A stretch of DNA of 64,000 nt from Kribbella kalugense. GTDB taxonomy: Bacteria; Actinomycetota; Actinomycetes; Propionibacteriales; Kribbellaceae. Below the pieces are notes generated by a model. That model was not told the origin of the DNA and made no database searches. It saw only the letters and a list, made by a program, of their open reading frames with translations. Position numbers and translations under genes: made by a program. Shown here piece by piece: positions 36,271 through 44,917 of this stretch (its first letter is position 1; each line of letters opens with the position of its first letter). The DNA lies in the NCBI RefSeq assembly GCF_004365875.1, contig NZ_SODF01000001.1:2356001-2420000 (forward strand). Reading direction: 5' to 3'.

Positions 36271-36855
36271 ATGAGGATTCTGGTAATCGGGTCAAGCGGG
36301 ACCATCGGGAGTGAGGTCGTCAAGGAGTTGGTCAAGCGCCATGAGGTCGTGCGGGCCGCGCGGCGTGGGGAGGTGCGGGTCGACTTGGCGGATGTCGCGT
36401 CGATCGATGCCATGTTCGCCGCGGTCGGTCAGGTGGACGCGGTGATCAGTTGTGCGGCCAGTGGTGCACTGGCGGCGCTCGCCAGCTCGTCTGATGTCGA
36501 CTACTGGCGCGGTCTGGACGGGAAGCTGGTCGGACAGGTCAATCTGCTGCGTCGGGCGCTTCCGTACGTACGCGACGGCGGATCGGTGACGTTGACCAGT
36601 GGCAGGCTCAGTGAGCCCATTCCAGGTGGCTCGCTCACCTATCTGGTGAACAGCGGACTGGACGCGTTCGTCGGGGCGGCGTCGATCGAGATGCCGCGTG
36701 GGATCCGGCTCAACGTCATCAGTCCGGGCTGGGTGCGGGAGACGCTGATCGCCCTGGAGATGGACCCGTCGATCGGTACTCCGGTGGCCGAGGTGGCTCG
36801 TGGCTACGTCCGGACCGTGGAGGGCAGTAACCACGGTGAGGTGGTCCGCGTCTGA
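36271..36855 (+). CDS. Short-chain dehydrogenase/reductase family protein
   Basis: A 194-residue Rossmann protein. The N-terminus MRILVIGSSGTIGSEVVKEL holds the nucleotide-binding glycines. DLADVASIDAMF, AVISCAASGAL and SVTLTSGRLSEPIPGGSLTYLVNSG follow, and the Tyr of LTYLVNSG takes the place of YxxxK; the Lys is replaced by Asn, so catalysis may differ or be lost. The C-terminal RLNVISPGWVRET is normal. It is shorter than classical SDRs (about 250). Paired with the divergent XRE regulator. Probably NADPH-dependent reduction of an electrophile, but that is inference. Confidence 0.82.
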   Translation: MRILVIGSSGTIGSEVVKELVKRHEVVRAARRGEVRVDLADVASIDAMFAAVGQVDAVISCAASGALAALASSSDVDYWRGLDGKLVGQVNLLRRALPYVRDGGSVTLTSGRLSEPIPGGSLTYLVNSGLDAFVGAASIEMPRGIRLNVISPGWVRETLIALEMDPSIGTPVAEVARGYVRTVEGSNHGEVVRV

Positions 36856-36934
36856 GCTGACGCGTCGACCTCTTCCGCTGCGGCGAACCGTTGGTTAGCG
36901 TCCCCGGCAGGTGGATCGGCGGGAGGGGACCGGG

Positions 36935-39900
36935 ATGCGCGGGTTCAGGCGTTGGACGGCAGGTTTCACCGCGGCTGCGGTGGTGGTGCTGGGGCTGGGT
37001 ACGGCGTCACCGGCGCCGGCGCAGGTGGCGGTCGATCGGGTCATCACGGTGACCGGGTCGTTGCAGAGTGAGCTCGGGTGTGCGGCCGACTGGGACCCGG
37101 GGTGTGATGCGAGCAGTCTCGGAGTGGGTGCGCCGTACACGAAGGTGTTCGACGTGCCGGCCGGCGCGTATGAGTACAAGATCACGGTCAACAAGAGCTG
37201 GGACGAGAACTACGGCGCCGGCGGAGTGCTGAACGGCGCGAACATCCCGTTGCAGATCCAGGGCCCGGCCAAGCTCCAGTTTAGTTACGACGACACTAGT
37301 CACGTTGTGACGGTGAAGCCGGTGAACCTGGCCGGCTCGACCGTGACGGCCGCGGACAAGACCCTCGCGACGCCGAGCCTGCGACCGAACCTCACCAAGG
37401 AACGGTTCTACTTCCTGATGGCGGACCGGTTCGCCAACGGCGACAAGTCCAACGACGCGGGCGGGCTCACCGGCGACCGGTTGCAAACCGGACTCGACCC
37501 GACCGACAAGGGCTTCTACCACGGCGGCGACCTGGCCGGCGTGATGCAGAAGCTCGACTACATCAAGTCCCTGGGTACGACGTCCATCTGGCTGACTCCG
37601 TCGTTCAAGAACCGTCCGGTGCAGGGCTCCGGCGCCGACGTGAGCGCCGGGTACCACGGCTACTGGATCACCGACTTCACTCAGGTCGACCCGCACGTGG
37701 GCACGAACGCGGACATGAAGGAACTGATCCAGCTCGCGCACAAGAAGGGGATGAAGGTCTTCTTCGACATCATCACCAACCACACCGCGGACGTGATCGA
37801 CTTCCAGTCCCACAACTACGGGTACATCCCGAAGTCGACGACGCCGTACAAGGATGCCCAGGGCAACGTCTTCGACGACAAGACCTATGCGGGTGGTGAC
37901 ACGTTCCCGACGCTGGACAAGAACACGTCGTTCCCGAACGTCCCGGTGTTCCGGACGCCGGCCGACGAGACCGTCAAGGTGCCGGCCTGGCTGAACGACC
38001 CGACGCTGTACCACAACCGCGGCGACTCGACGTTCGCCGGTGAGAGCGCGGAGTACGGCGACTTCGTCGGGCTGGACGACCTGTTCACCGAGCAGCCGAA
38101 GGTCCGCGACGGGATGATCGACGTCTACAAGACCTGGGCCGAGTTCGGCATCGACGGTTTCCGGATCGACACCGTCAAGCATGTGAACATCGAGTTCTGG
38201 CAGAAGTTCTCCCCGCAGATCTTGGCCGCGGCCAAGAGCGCCGGGTCGAAGAACTTCTTCATGTTCGGTGAGGTGTTCGACGCGAACCCGCAGTTCATGT
38301 CGACGTACACCACCAAGGGCGACCTGCAGGCGACCCTCGACTTCGGGTTCCAGCAGAACGCGGTCGCCTACGCGAAGGGCGATCCGAGTACCAAGCTGCA
38401 GGACCTCTACGCCGACGACGACTACTACACCGACACGGACTCCAACGCGTACGAGTTACCCACGTTCCTGGGCAACCACGACATGGGCCGCGTCGGCATG
38501 TTCCTGAGTCAGAGTGGTGCGACCGGTCAGGACCTGCTCGCGCGGGACAAGCTCGCGCACTCACTGATGTACCTGACCCGCGGCCAGCCGGTCATCTACT
38601 ACGGCGACGAGCAGGGCTTCACCGGTCCGGGCGGTGACAAGGACGCGCGGCAGGACATGTTCGCGACCAAGACCGCCGACTACGCGGACGACCAGGTCGT
38701 CGACGGCACTGGTACGACGACGATCGGCAGCAAGGACCGGTACGACGTCAACTCGCCGATGTACAAGCACATCGCGGAGCTGGCGAAGCTGCGGGCTAAG
38801 TACCCGGCGCTGTCCGACGGACGGCAGGTGGAGCGGTACTCGTCCAACAGCAACGGCCTGTACGCGTTCAGCCGACTGGGTAGCGACAACGTCGAGTACC
38901 TAGTAGTCGCCAACAACTCGAAGACCGCGGCCTCCGCGACCATTCCGACGTACGGGCCGAACACCTGGCTCAAGCCGGTCTACGGTGGCTCCAAGTCGGT
39001 CAAGACCGACCGTGAGGGCAGGGTGCTCCTCAGCCAGGCCCCGCTGTCCGTGACGGTCTACCAGGCCCAGTCCAAGGTTCCGTCCCGCGCTAAGGCGCCT
39101 GCTGTCTACATGAGCTCGCCGGAGCTCGGCGCCACGGTCGGTGGGCGTGCGGAGATCGCCGCTGCAGTACCGGAGAACACTCCGGCGACCGTGACCTTCG
39201 GCTACCGACCTGTGGGTACGACGGCGTGGCAGCGGCTCGGTTCCGACGACAACGCGCCGTACCGGGTGTTCCAGGACGTGTCCGGGCTGCCGAAGGGGAC
39301 GCTGCTCGAGTACCGCGCTGTACTACGTGATGCCTCGGGCAACTACTCGGTGTCTGGGTCGTACGGCGTGGTCGGCGACGCTCCTGCAGCCGGTGGTGGT
39401 GGAGGCGGGACCGGTCCGGTCGTACAGCCGGCCAATGTGTCTGTGCCGGGCGATCACAACAGTGAGATGGGCTGTCTGGCGGACTGGTCGCCGGACTGCG
39501 ACCAGGCGCAGCTGACGCTGGACCCGAAGGACAAGGTGTGGAAGGGCACGTACACGATCCCGGCTGGTGAGCACGCGTACAAGGCGGCGATCAACAAGAC
39601 CTGGGACGAGAACTACGGTGCCGGCGGCGTGCTGAACGGCGCGAACATCTCCTACACCGCGCCCAGTACACCTGTGACCTTCTACTACGAGCACGGTCGG
39701 CACTACGTCACGTCCAGCGCACAGGGACCGATCATCACCGTGCCCGGGTCGTTCCAGTCCGAGCTGGGTTGTCCGGCCGACTGGGATCCGACCTGCATGC
39801 GGCCGTGGCTGACCGACGAGGATGGTGACGGGACGTACACCTGGTCGACCAGTGAGTTGGGAGCGGGCAACTATGAGGCGAAGGTCGCGCACAACCTGTC

Positions 39901-42586
39901 CTGGGACGAGAGCTACCCGGCCGACAACGTGCCGGTCACAGTGCCGAGTAACGGGCTGGTCGTCACGTTCTCGTACGTGCTCGCGACCCACCAGTTCACG
40001 GTGACCACGTCCAAGCCGGGTGCGCAGCCGGACCTGAGTCAGGCGAAGGCGTACTGGCTCAACCGCAACACTCTCGCCGTACCGGCGGTCGACCACCCGG
40101 AGCGGTATCGCTGGCGGCTGCACTGGTCGGACACCGGCTCGCTGAAGGTCGATGCGACCGACATCGGCGGATTGTCAACAAACCTGCGATACGACTCTCG
40201 CGAGGTGAAACCTGGCTACACGACGCTTCGGCTCGACAACGCGGACGTGCGCAAGATCCTGAAGGGTCAGCTCGGGCTGGCGCAGTACGACGATGACGGA
40301 CGGTTGCTCGACGCAACAGGTGTGCAGATCCCGGGTGTGCTCGACGACGTCTATGCGAGCGCGACCAAACGGTCGTACGGCGTGACTTGGAACGGCGGCG
40401 CACCGACGTTCACCCTGTGGGCTCCGACCGCGCAGAACGTCTCGTTGCTGGTCGGATCGCAGCGGGTGCCAATGAAGCCCAACGACGACGGGTCCTGGTC
40501 CGTCAGCGGACCACGGTCGTGGAAGAACGCACCGTACCGCTATGAAGTGAAGGTGTACGCGCCGAGCACCAAGAAGGTGGAGACGAACGTCGTCACCGAT
40601 CCGTACTCCGTTGCGTTGACCACGGATTCGACGTACTCCGTTGCCGCCGATCTGAACGATCCGGCCGGGAAGCCGGCGCTGTGGTCGAGCACGCCGTCGC
40701 CGAAGCTCGCGCGCGGTGTCGACTCGACCATCTATGAGCTGCACGTCCGGGACTTCTCGATCAACGACAGCACGGTTCCGGCCGCGCACCGCGGTACCTA
40801 TCTGGCCTTTGCGGACAACGGTGACGGGACCAAGCATCTGCGTGCGCTCAAGGCTGCCGGGCTCAACACCGTGCACCTATTGCCGACATTCGACATTGCG
40901 TCGATCCCGGAGACCGGGCAGCAGACGCCGGCGTGCGACCTGAAGGCGTTGCCGCCGGACTCGGATCAGCAGCAGGCATGCGTGACGGCGGTGGCCGCGA
41001 AGGACGGGTTCAACTGGGGTTACGACCCTTATCACTGGCTCGCGCCGGAGGGGTCCTACGCAACTCAGAAGGACGGTCTGGCGCGCGTGGCGGAGTTCCG
41101 CACGATGGTCGGCGGAATACATCAGTCCGGGCTGCGCGTCGTACTCGATCAGGTCTACAACCACACACCGGCGGCCGGTCAGGCGCCGACGTCGGTGCTG
41201 GATCAGATCGTGCCCGGGTACTACCAGCGGCTCGACGCGACCGGGGTGGTCGAGAACTCGACCTGCTGCAGCAACATCGCCACCGAGCACGCGATGGCCG
41301 AGAAGATCATGGTCGACGGCACGGTCAGCTGGGCGAAGAACTACCACGTGGACGGCTTCCGCTACGACCTGATGGGCCACAGCAGCAAGGCGAACATGCT
41401 GAACATCCGGGCCGCGCTCAACAAGCTGACGCTGGCCAAGGACGGCGTGGACGGCAAGTCGATCTATCTGTACGGCGAGGGCTGGAACTTCGGCGAGGTC
41501 GCCAACGACGCGCTGTTCGTCCAAGCCCGCCAGGGGAATCTCGGCGGGACCGGGATCGGCACGTTCTCCGACCGGATGCGCGACGCGGTCCGCGGCGGCG
41601 GCCCGTTCGACGACGATCCGCGGATCCAGGGCTTCGGCTCCGGCGAGGCGAGCGACCCGAACGGCGACCCGATCAACGGTACGCCGGACGAGCGGGCGAA
41701 GCGGCTCGCGCACGACACCGACCTGGTGCAGCTCGGGCTGGCCGGCAACCTGCGGTCGTTCACGTTCAAGTCGGTGTCATCGGGTGCCGACGTACGTGGT
41801 GATCAGATCGACTACAACGGCTCACCGGCGGGGTACGCCGATCAGCCGGACGAGGTGATCAGCTACGTCGATGCCCATGACAACGAAACGTTGTGGGACA
41901 CGTTGACGTACAAGCTGCCGACCGACCTGCCGATGCCGGACCGGATCCGGATGAACACGTTGTCACTGGCAACGACCGCACTGGCGCAGACGCCGTCGTT
42001 CTGGCACGCGGGTGCGGATCTGCTACGCAGCAAGTCGCTGGACCGCAACTCGTTCGACTCAGGCGACTGGTTCAACACCCTCGACTGGACCGGCGCCGAC
42101 AACGGCTTCGGCCACGGCCTCCCACCGAAGGCCGACAACGAGGCCAAGTGGCCGTACATGAAGCCACTCCTCGCCAACCCGGCCCTCAAGCCGACGGCAG
42201 CCGACGTGGCGACCGCCTCCACCGCCGCAGCCGACCTACTCAAGCTGCGCTTCTCCACTCCGCTGTTCCGCCTGGGCACCGCCGACCTCATCAACCAGAA
42301 GCTCAGCTTCCCGGTCAGCGGCACCACTCCAGGCGTCATCACCATGCGCATCGACGACACCGTGGGATCGAACGTCGATCCGGCCTTGAAGGGCGCCCTG
42401 GTCGTCTTCAACTCGACAGGATCCCCTGTAACTCAACAGGTTCCGGCGCTAACCGGCGCCAACCTGTCCCTCTCCCCCGTCCAAGCGAACGGATCCGACG
42501 CCGTGGTTAAGCAGACCACCTGGACCGCCACCACCGGCACAGCCACAGTCCCCGGGCGCACTGTCGCCGTACTTCTCCAGCGGTAG
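36935..42586 (+). CDS. Secreted bifunctional alpha-amylase/pullulanase (amylopullulanase, two GH13 domains)
   Basis: A 1,883-residue exported enzyme. The signal peptide ends near PAPAQVAV. Domains in order: X25-type domain (about 35-130); GH13 alpha-amylase (about 155-640) with catalytic GFRIDTVKH, MFGEVFD and FLGNHDMGR; a beta domain and linker; two more X25-type domains (about 834-925 and 933-1025); a CBM48-like domain (TFTLWAPTAQN, about 1160); GH13 pullulanase (about 1264-1730) with STIYELHVRDFS, VYNHT, GFRYDLMGH, YGEGWNFGE and DAHDNETLW; and a C-terminal beta domain. The first half cuts alpha-1,4 and the second alpha-1,6 bonds in starch, glycogen or pullulan. The ATG has GGGAGGGG upstream. 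All catalytic acids are intact. It is flanked by an unrelated convergent gene. Confidence 0.94.
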   Translation: MRGFRRWTAGFTAAAVVVLGLGTASPAPAQVAVDRVITVTGSLQSELGCAADWDPGCDASSLGVGAPYTKVFDVPAGAYEYKITVNKSWDENYGAGGVLNGANIPLQIQGPAKLQFSYDDTSHVVTVKPVNLAGSTVTAADKTLATPSLRPNLTKERFYFLMADRFANGDKSNDAGGLTGDRLQTGLDPTDKGFYHGGDLAGVMQKLDYIKSLGTTSIWLTPSFKNRPVQGSGADVSAGYHGYWITDFTQVDPHVGTNADMKELIQLAHKKGMKVFFDIITNHTADVIDFQSHNYGYIPKSTTPYKDAQGNVFDDKTYAGGDTFPTLDKNTSFPNVPVFRTPADETVKVPAWLNDPTLYHNRGDSTFAGESAEYGDFVGLDDLFTEQPKVRDGMIDVYKTWAEFGIDGFRIDTVKHVNIEFWQKFSPQILAAAKSAGSKNFFMFGEVFDANPQFMSTYTTKGDLQATLDFGFQQNAVAYAKGDPSTKLQDLYADDDYYTDTDSNAYELPTFLGNHDMGRVGMFLSQSGATGQDLLARDKLAHSLMYLTRGQPVIYYGDEQGFTGPGGDKDARQDMFATKTADYADDQVVDGTGTTTIGSKDRYDVNSPMYKHIAELAKLRAKYPALSDGRQVERYSSNSNGLYAFSRLGSDNVEYLVVANNSKTAASATIPTYGPNTWLKPVYGGSKSVKTDREGRVLLSQAPLSVTVYQAQSKVPSRAKAPAVYMSSPELGATVGGRAEIAAAVPENTPATVTFGYRPVGTTAWQRLGSDDNAPYRVFQDVSGLPKGTLLEYRAVLRDASGNYSVSGSYGVVGDAPAAGGGGGGTGPVVQPANVSVPGDHNSEMGCLADWSPDCDQAQLTLDPKDKVWKGTYTIPAGEHAYKAAINKTWDENYGAGGVLNGANISYTAPSTPVTFYYEHGRHYVTSSAQGPIITVPGSFQSELGCPADWDPTCMRPWLTDEDGDGTYTWSTSELGAGNYEAKVAHNLSWDESYPADNVPVTVPSNGLVVTFSYVLATHQFTVTTSKPGAQPDLSQAKAYWLNRNTLAVPAVDHPERYRWRLHWSDTGSLKVDATDIGGLSTNLRYDSREVKPGYTTLRLDNADVRKILKGQLGLAQYDDDGRLLDATGVQIPGVLDDVYASATKRSYGVTWNGGAPTFTLWAPTAQNVSLLVGSQRVPMKPNDDGSWSVSGPRSWKNAPYRYEVKVYAPSTKKVETNVVTDPYSVALTTDSTYSVAADLNDPAGKPALWSSTPSPKLARGVDSTIYELHVRDFSINDSTVPAAHRGTYLAFADNGDGTKHLRALKAAGLNTVHLLPTFDIASIPETGQQTPACDLKALPPDSDQQQACVTAVAAKDGFNWGYDPYHWLAPEGSYATQKDGLARVAEFRTMVGGIHQSGLRVVLDQVYNHTPAAGQAPTSVLDQIVPGYYQRLDATGVVENSTCCSNIATEHAMAEKIMVDGTVSWAKNYHVDGFRYDLMGHSSKANMLNIRAALNKLTLAKDGVDGKSIYLYGEGWNFGEVANDALFVQARQGNLGGTGIGTFSDRMRDAVRGGGPFDDDPRIQGFGSGEASDPNGDPINGTPDERAKRLAHDTDLVQLGLAGNLRSFTFKSVSSGADVRGDQIDYNGSPAGYADQPDEVISYVDAHDNETLWDTLTYKLPTDLPMPDRIRMNTLSLATTALAQTPSFWHAGADLLRSKSLDRNSFDSGDWFNTLDWTGADNGFGHGLPPKADNEAKWPYMKPLLANPALKPTAADVATASTAAADLLKLRFSTPLFRLGTADLINQKLSFPVSGTTPGVITMRIDDTVGSNVDPALKGALVVFNSTGSPVTQQVPALTGANLSLSPVQANGSDAVVKQTTWTATTGTATVPGRTVAVLLQR
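40172..40181. repeat. Isolated copy of the island palindrome TTGTCAACAA (in amylopullulanase)
   Basis: The only exact copy I found outside 48-64 kb; in frame as TTG TCA ACA AAC. Confidence 0.6.
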
Positions 42587-43561
42587 TCAGGTCAGGAGAC
42601 CGGCCAGCACCTGGCCGGTCTCCGGGACCGCCAGAGTGGTGCCGGTGTACGACAACGTCAGCTGCCGGGACAGATCGGCCGCGTGATAGCTGAGGGTCTG
42701 GAAGCCGAAGATCCCGCCGGTGTGCCCCCACACAACCTGGCCGTCCGGCAGGCGGCGGCGTTCGATTCCCAGCGCGTACCCGAACGAGTCGTCGACCGGC
42801 ACCACGGTCAGCATCGCTTCCTGCTCGGGCTCCCCGAGTAGCTCTCCACCGAGCACCGCGGCGTAGAAGCGGTTGAGGTCGGCGGCCGTCGAGACGATCT
42901 CCCCCGCCGCCCACGCCTGCGACGCATTGAACCTCGCGAGGTCGACCCACTCGCCAGCGATCTCCAGATACCCACGCGCGTGCGGCTCAGGCAGGTCCAC
43001 GTCATCGCCCGGCAAGAGTGTCCGCTCGAGCCCGAGTTGCTGCAGGACGCGCGTCCGTACCTCATCGCCGTACGCGTTTCCGGTCACCGCTTCGATCAGC
43101 AGGCCCAGCACGATGTAGTTGGTGTTCGAGTACGACCACGATGCGCCTGGGTCGAACAGCCTCGGCTTCGTCAGACCGGTGCGCAACGCCTCCGCTGGGT
43201 CTCGGTGCAGGTAGCGGTCAAGAAGATGCCGGTCGGCGGCCAGGTCGTCGGTGTAGTTGTACAGGCCGCTCGTGTGGTTCAGCAGCTGCCGCAGGCTGAT
43301 CGCATCCGGTACGCCGGGCACCCACTCGCCGACCGGATCGTCCAGTCGTAGCTTGCCTTCAGCCACCAGTTGCAGCACGACGACGGCTGTGAATGTCTTC
43401 GTGACGCTGCCGACGCGGAACCATCCGTCCGGATCCACCGGACGGTCCGGGTCCAGCTGGGAGCGGCCGCTGGAGCCGATCCAGGTCTGGTCGCCGGAGC
43501 GGTAGTGCAGCAGCACTCCGGCCGCGCCGTCATCTACCAACGAGTCGAGGTATGCCTGCAT
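42587..43561 (-). CDS. Serine hydrolase of the beta-lactamase/D-alanyl-D-alanine carboxypeptidase-like family
   Basis: A 324-residue protein with the class C-like triad: S52-x-x-K55 in GSVTKTFTAV, the Tyr motif YSNTNY, and HTG in VWGHTGGIFGF. Also present are LRQLLNHTSGL and AAGEIVSTAADLNRF. There is no signal peptide, so it is probably cytoplasmic and acts as an esterase or peptidase rather than in cell-wall work. It is immediately convergent with the amylopullulanase (stops adjacent) and 12 bases upstream of the DoxX-like gene on the same strand direction. Confidence 0.88.
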   Translation of the reverse strand: MQAYLDSLVDDGAAGVLLHYRSGDQTWIGSSGRSQLDPDRPVDPDGWFRVGSVTKTFTAVVVLQLVAEGKLRLDDPVGEWVPGVPDAISLRQLLNHTSGLYNYTDDLAADRHLLDRYLHRDPAEALRTGLTKPRLFDPGASWSYSNTNYIVLGLLIEAVTGNAYGDEVRTRVLQQLGLERTLLPGDDVDLPEPHARGYLEIAGEWVDLARFNASQAWAAGEIVSTAADLNRFYAAVLGGELLGEPEQEAMLTVVPVDDSFGYALGIERRRLPDGQVVWGHTGGIFGFQTLSYHAADLSRQLTLSYTGTTLAVPETGQVLAGLLT

Positions 43562-43573
43562 AGGCCCACTGTC

Positions 43574-43945
43574 TCAGGTGAGGGAGGCGAATCGGGCTGC
43601 TGCTACGAAGGCGGCCAGCGCTAGGAAGATGGTGTTGGCGGCGGTGGAGCGGGGTTCTCGGAGGGAGGAGTGGGAGGTGGCGGCGCCGATCATGACGATG
43701 ACCAGGCCGGTCGCTGCCAGTGGGGTGAGGACTCGGGCTGTGTCGGTGAGCCACGGAGCGAAGAGGCCTGCTACGGCGAGGAGTTCGCAGACAGCCACGA
43801 GGCGGACCAGCGGCATCGGGAACGGTGCGATGCCGGTCTGACCGGTGGCGATCAGGCGGGCGCGCGACATCGTGGACTTCAGGACGCCGGAGATCGTGAA
43901 GACGACGGCGAGTACGCCGGTGAAGATCCAGGTGATCGTGTTCAT
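43574..43945 (-). CDS. DoxX-like membrane protein, probable ECF41 target
   Basis: A 123-residue protein of four helices in the DoxX/DoxX_2 pattern: MNTITWIFTGVLAVVFTISGVLKST, IAPFPMPLVRLVAVCELLAVAGLF, VLTPLAATGLVIVMIGAATSH and the final helix. DoxX-like proteins are linked to quinone or redox stress in the membrane; the exact job is unknown. It is divergent from an ECF41 sigma factor and preceded by an exact ECF41-type promoter (43956-43982, minus strand), so it is the best candidate for that sigma factor's target. Confidence 0.82.
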   Translation of the reverse strand: MNTITWIFTGVLAVVFTISGVLKSTMSRARLIATGQTGIAPFPMPLVRLVAVCELLAVAGLFAPWLTDTARVLTPLAATGLVIVMIGAATSHSSLREPRSTAANTIFLALAAFVAAARFASLT

Positions 43946-43955
43946 GTCGATTGCA

Positions 43956-43982
43956 GACGATCGACAATCAATTCCTGTGACA
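43956..43982 (-). promoter_or_regulatory. ECF41-type promoter of the DoxX-like gene
   Basis: Read on the minus strand: TGTCACA (43982-43976), 16 bases, CGTC (43959-43956), then ten bases to the ATG. This matches the published ECF41 -35/-10 pair with its spacer. Confidence 0.85.
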
Positions 43983-43993
43983 ATCGACAACAC

Positions 43994-44020
43994 TGTCACG
44001 GGGAAGACTGGTCGATCGTC
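43994..44020 (+). promoter_or_regulatory. ECF41-type promoter of the sigma factor gene (autoregulation)
   Basis: TGTCACG (43994-44000), 16 bases, CGTC (44017-44020), then 12 bases to the ATG. One base off the -35 consensus TGTCACA. Both divergent promoters share the extended -10 GTCGATCGTCTG. Confidence 0.82.
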
Positions 44021-44032
44021 TGTGAAGGTGTG

Positions 44033-44890
44033 ATGGAGGAACTCAGACCGCTGCTGCTGTCGATCGCCTACCGGATGCTGGGCACGTTCGGTGACGCGGA
44101 GGACGTCGTACAGGAGGCGTACCTGCGCCTGCACCGCGAGCCTGAGGTCACGTCGGCCAAGGCGTTCCTGACCACCGTCACCACCCGACTCGCGATCGAT
44201 CAGCTGCGGTCGGCGCGGCGGCAGCGGGAGGAGTACTTCGGGCCGTGGCTGCCGGAGCCGGCCGTCGACGAGTACGTCGATCTGGCCGACCGTGCCGCGC
44301 TCTCGGACTCGCTGTCCACCGCGTTCCTGGTCGTGCTCGAGCGCCTCTCCCCCGACCAGCGAGCGGTCTTCCTGCTCGGCGACGTCTTCGGTTACTCGTA
44401 CGACGACCTCGCGGACATCCTCGGCAAGACGCCGGCCAACTGCCGCCAGCTCGCCGTCCGCGCCCGTCGTCGGATTGCCGACAATCGACCGCGTTTCGAC
44501 GCCTCACCGCACGAACGCGACGAGCTGGTACGCCGCTTCACGGCTGCCGCCCAGGAAGGCGAGCTCGACGGCCTGGTCGAACTGCTCGCGCCCGACGTCA
44601 CATTCACCGGGGACGGAGGCGGCAAGGCGATCGGACTCCCCCACCCACTCCACGGCGCGCTACCGGTCGGGCGGATGGTGGTCAGCGCCTTCGGCAACTT
44701 CCCCGAACTCAGCGCCGAACCGGTGCACGTCGGCAACCAGCCGGCGCTCCGCATCCACGACCCGTCGAACCGCACGGTCGCGATCTGGTCGTTCGTGGTC
44801 GTCGAGGGCCGGATCAGCGCGATCCACGGCGTCGTCAACCCCGACAAGCTGACGCACGTCCAGCCGTCAGGGCACCGCGCCCAGCCCTGA
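44033..44890 (+). CDS. sigJ: ECF41-group sigma factor with C-terminal SnoaL-like domain (SigJ type)
   Basis: A 285-residue sigma factor. Sigma region 2 (IAYRMLGTFGDAEDVVQEAYLRL, about 11-33) and region 4 (LSPDQRAVFLLGDVFGYSYDDLADILGKTPANCRQ, about 103-137) are followed by a SnoaL-like domain (about 155-285). All three ECF41 signatures are visible: WLPEP in the linker, DGGGK (DGGGR in the consensus) and NPDKL near the end. In ECF41 the C-terminal extension itself controls activity and there is no anti-sigma factor; none is encoded here. AAGG precedes the ATG. Autoregulation and control of the divergent DoxX-like gene follow from the paired promoters. An internal ATTGCCGACAAT (44474) resembles the island motif. 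Confidence 0.93.
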   Translation: MEELRPLLLSIAYRMLGTFGDAEDVVQEAYLRLHREPEVTSAKAFLTTVTTRLAIDQLRSARRQREEYFGPWLPEPAVDEYVDLADRAALSDSLSTAFLVVLERLSPDQRAVFLLGDVFGYSYDDLADILGKTPANCRQLAVRARRRIADNRPRFDASPHERDELVRRFTAAAQEGELDGLVELLAPDVTFTGDGGGKAIGLPHPLHGALPVGRMVVSAFGNFPELSAEPVHVGNQPALRIHDPSNRTVAIWSFVVVEGRISAIHGVVNPDKLTHVQPSGHRAQP

Positions 44891-44917
44891 GCGCACCACG
44901 TCCAGCCGTCAGGGCAC
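44855..44917. repeat. 21-bp direct repeat spanning two convergent gene ends
   Basis: CACGTCCAGCCGTCAGGGCAC occurs at 44855-44875 (end of sigJ) and 44897-44917 (end of the kinase gene), 42 bases apart. It probably arose by local duplication that reshaped one C-terminus. Confidence 0.85.
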
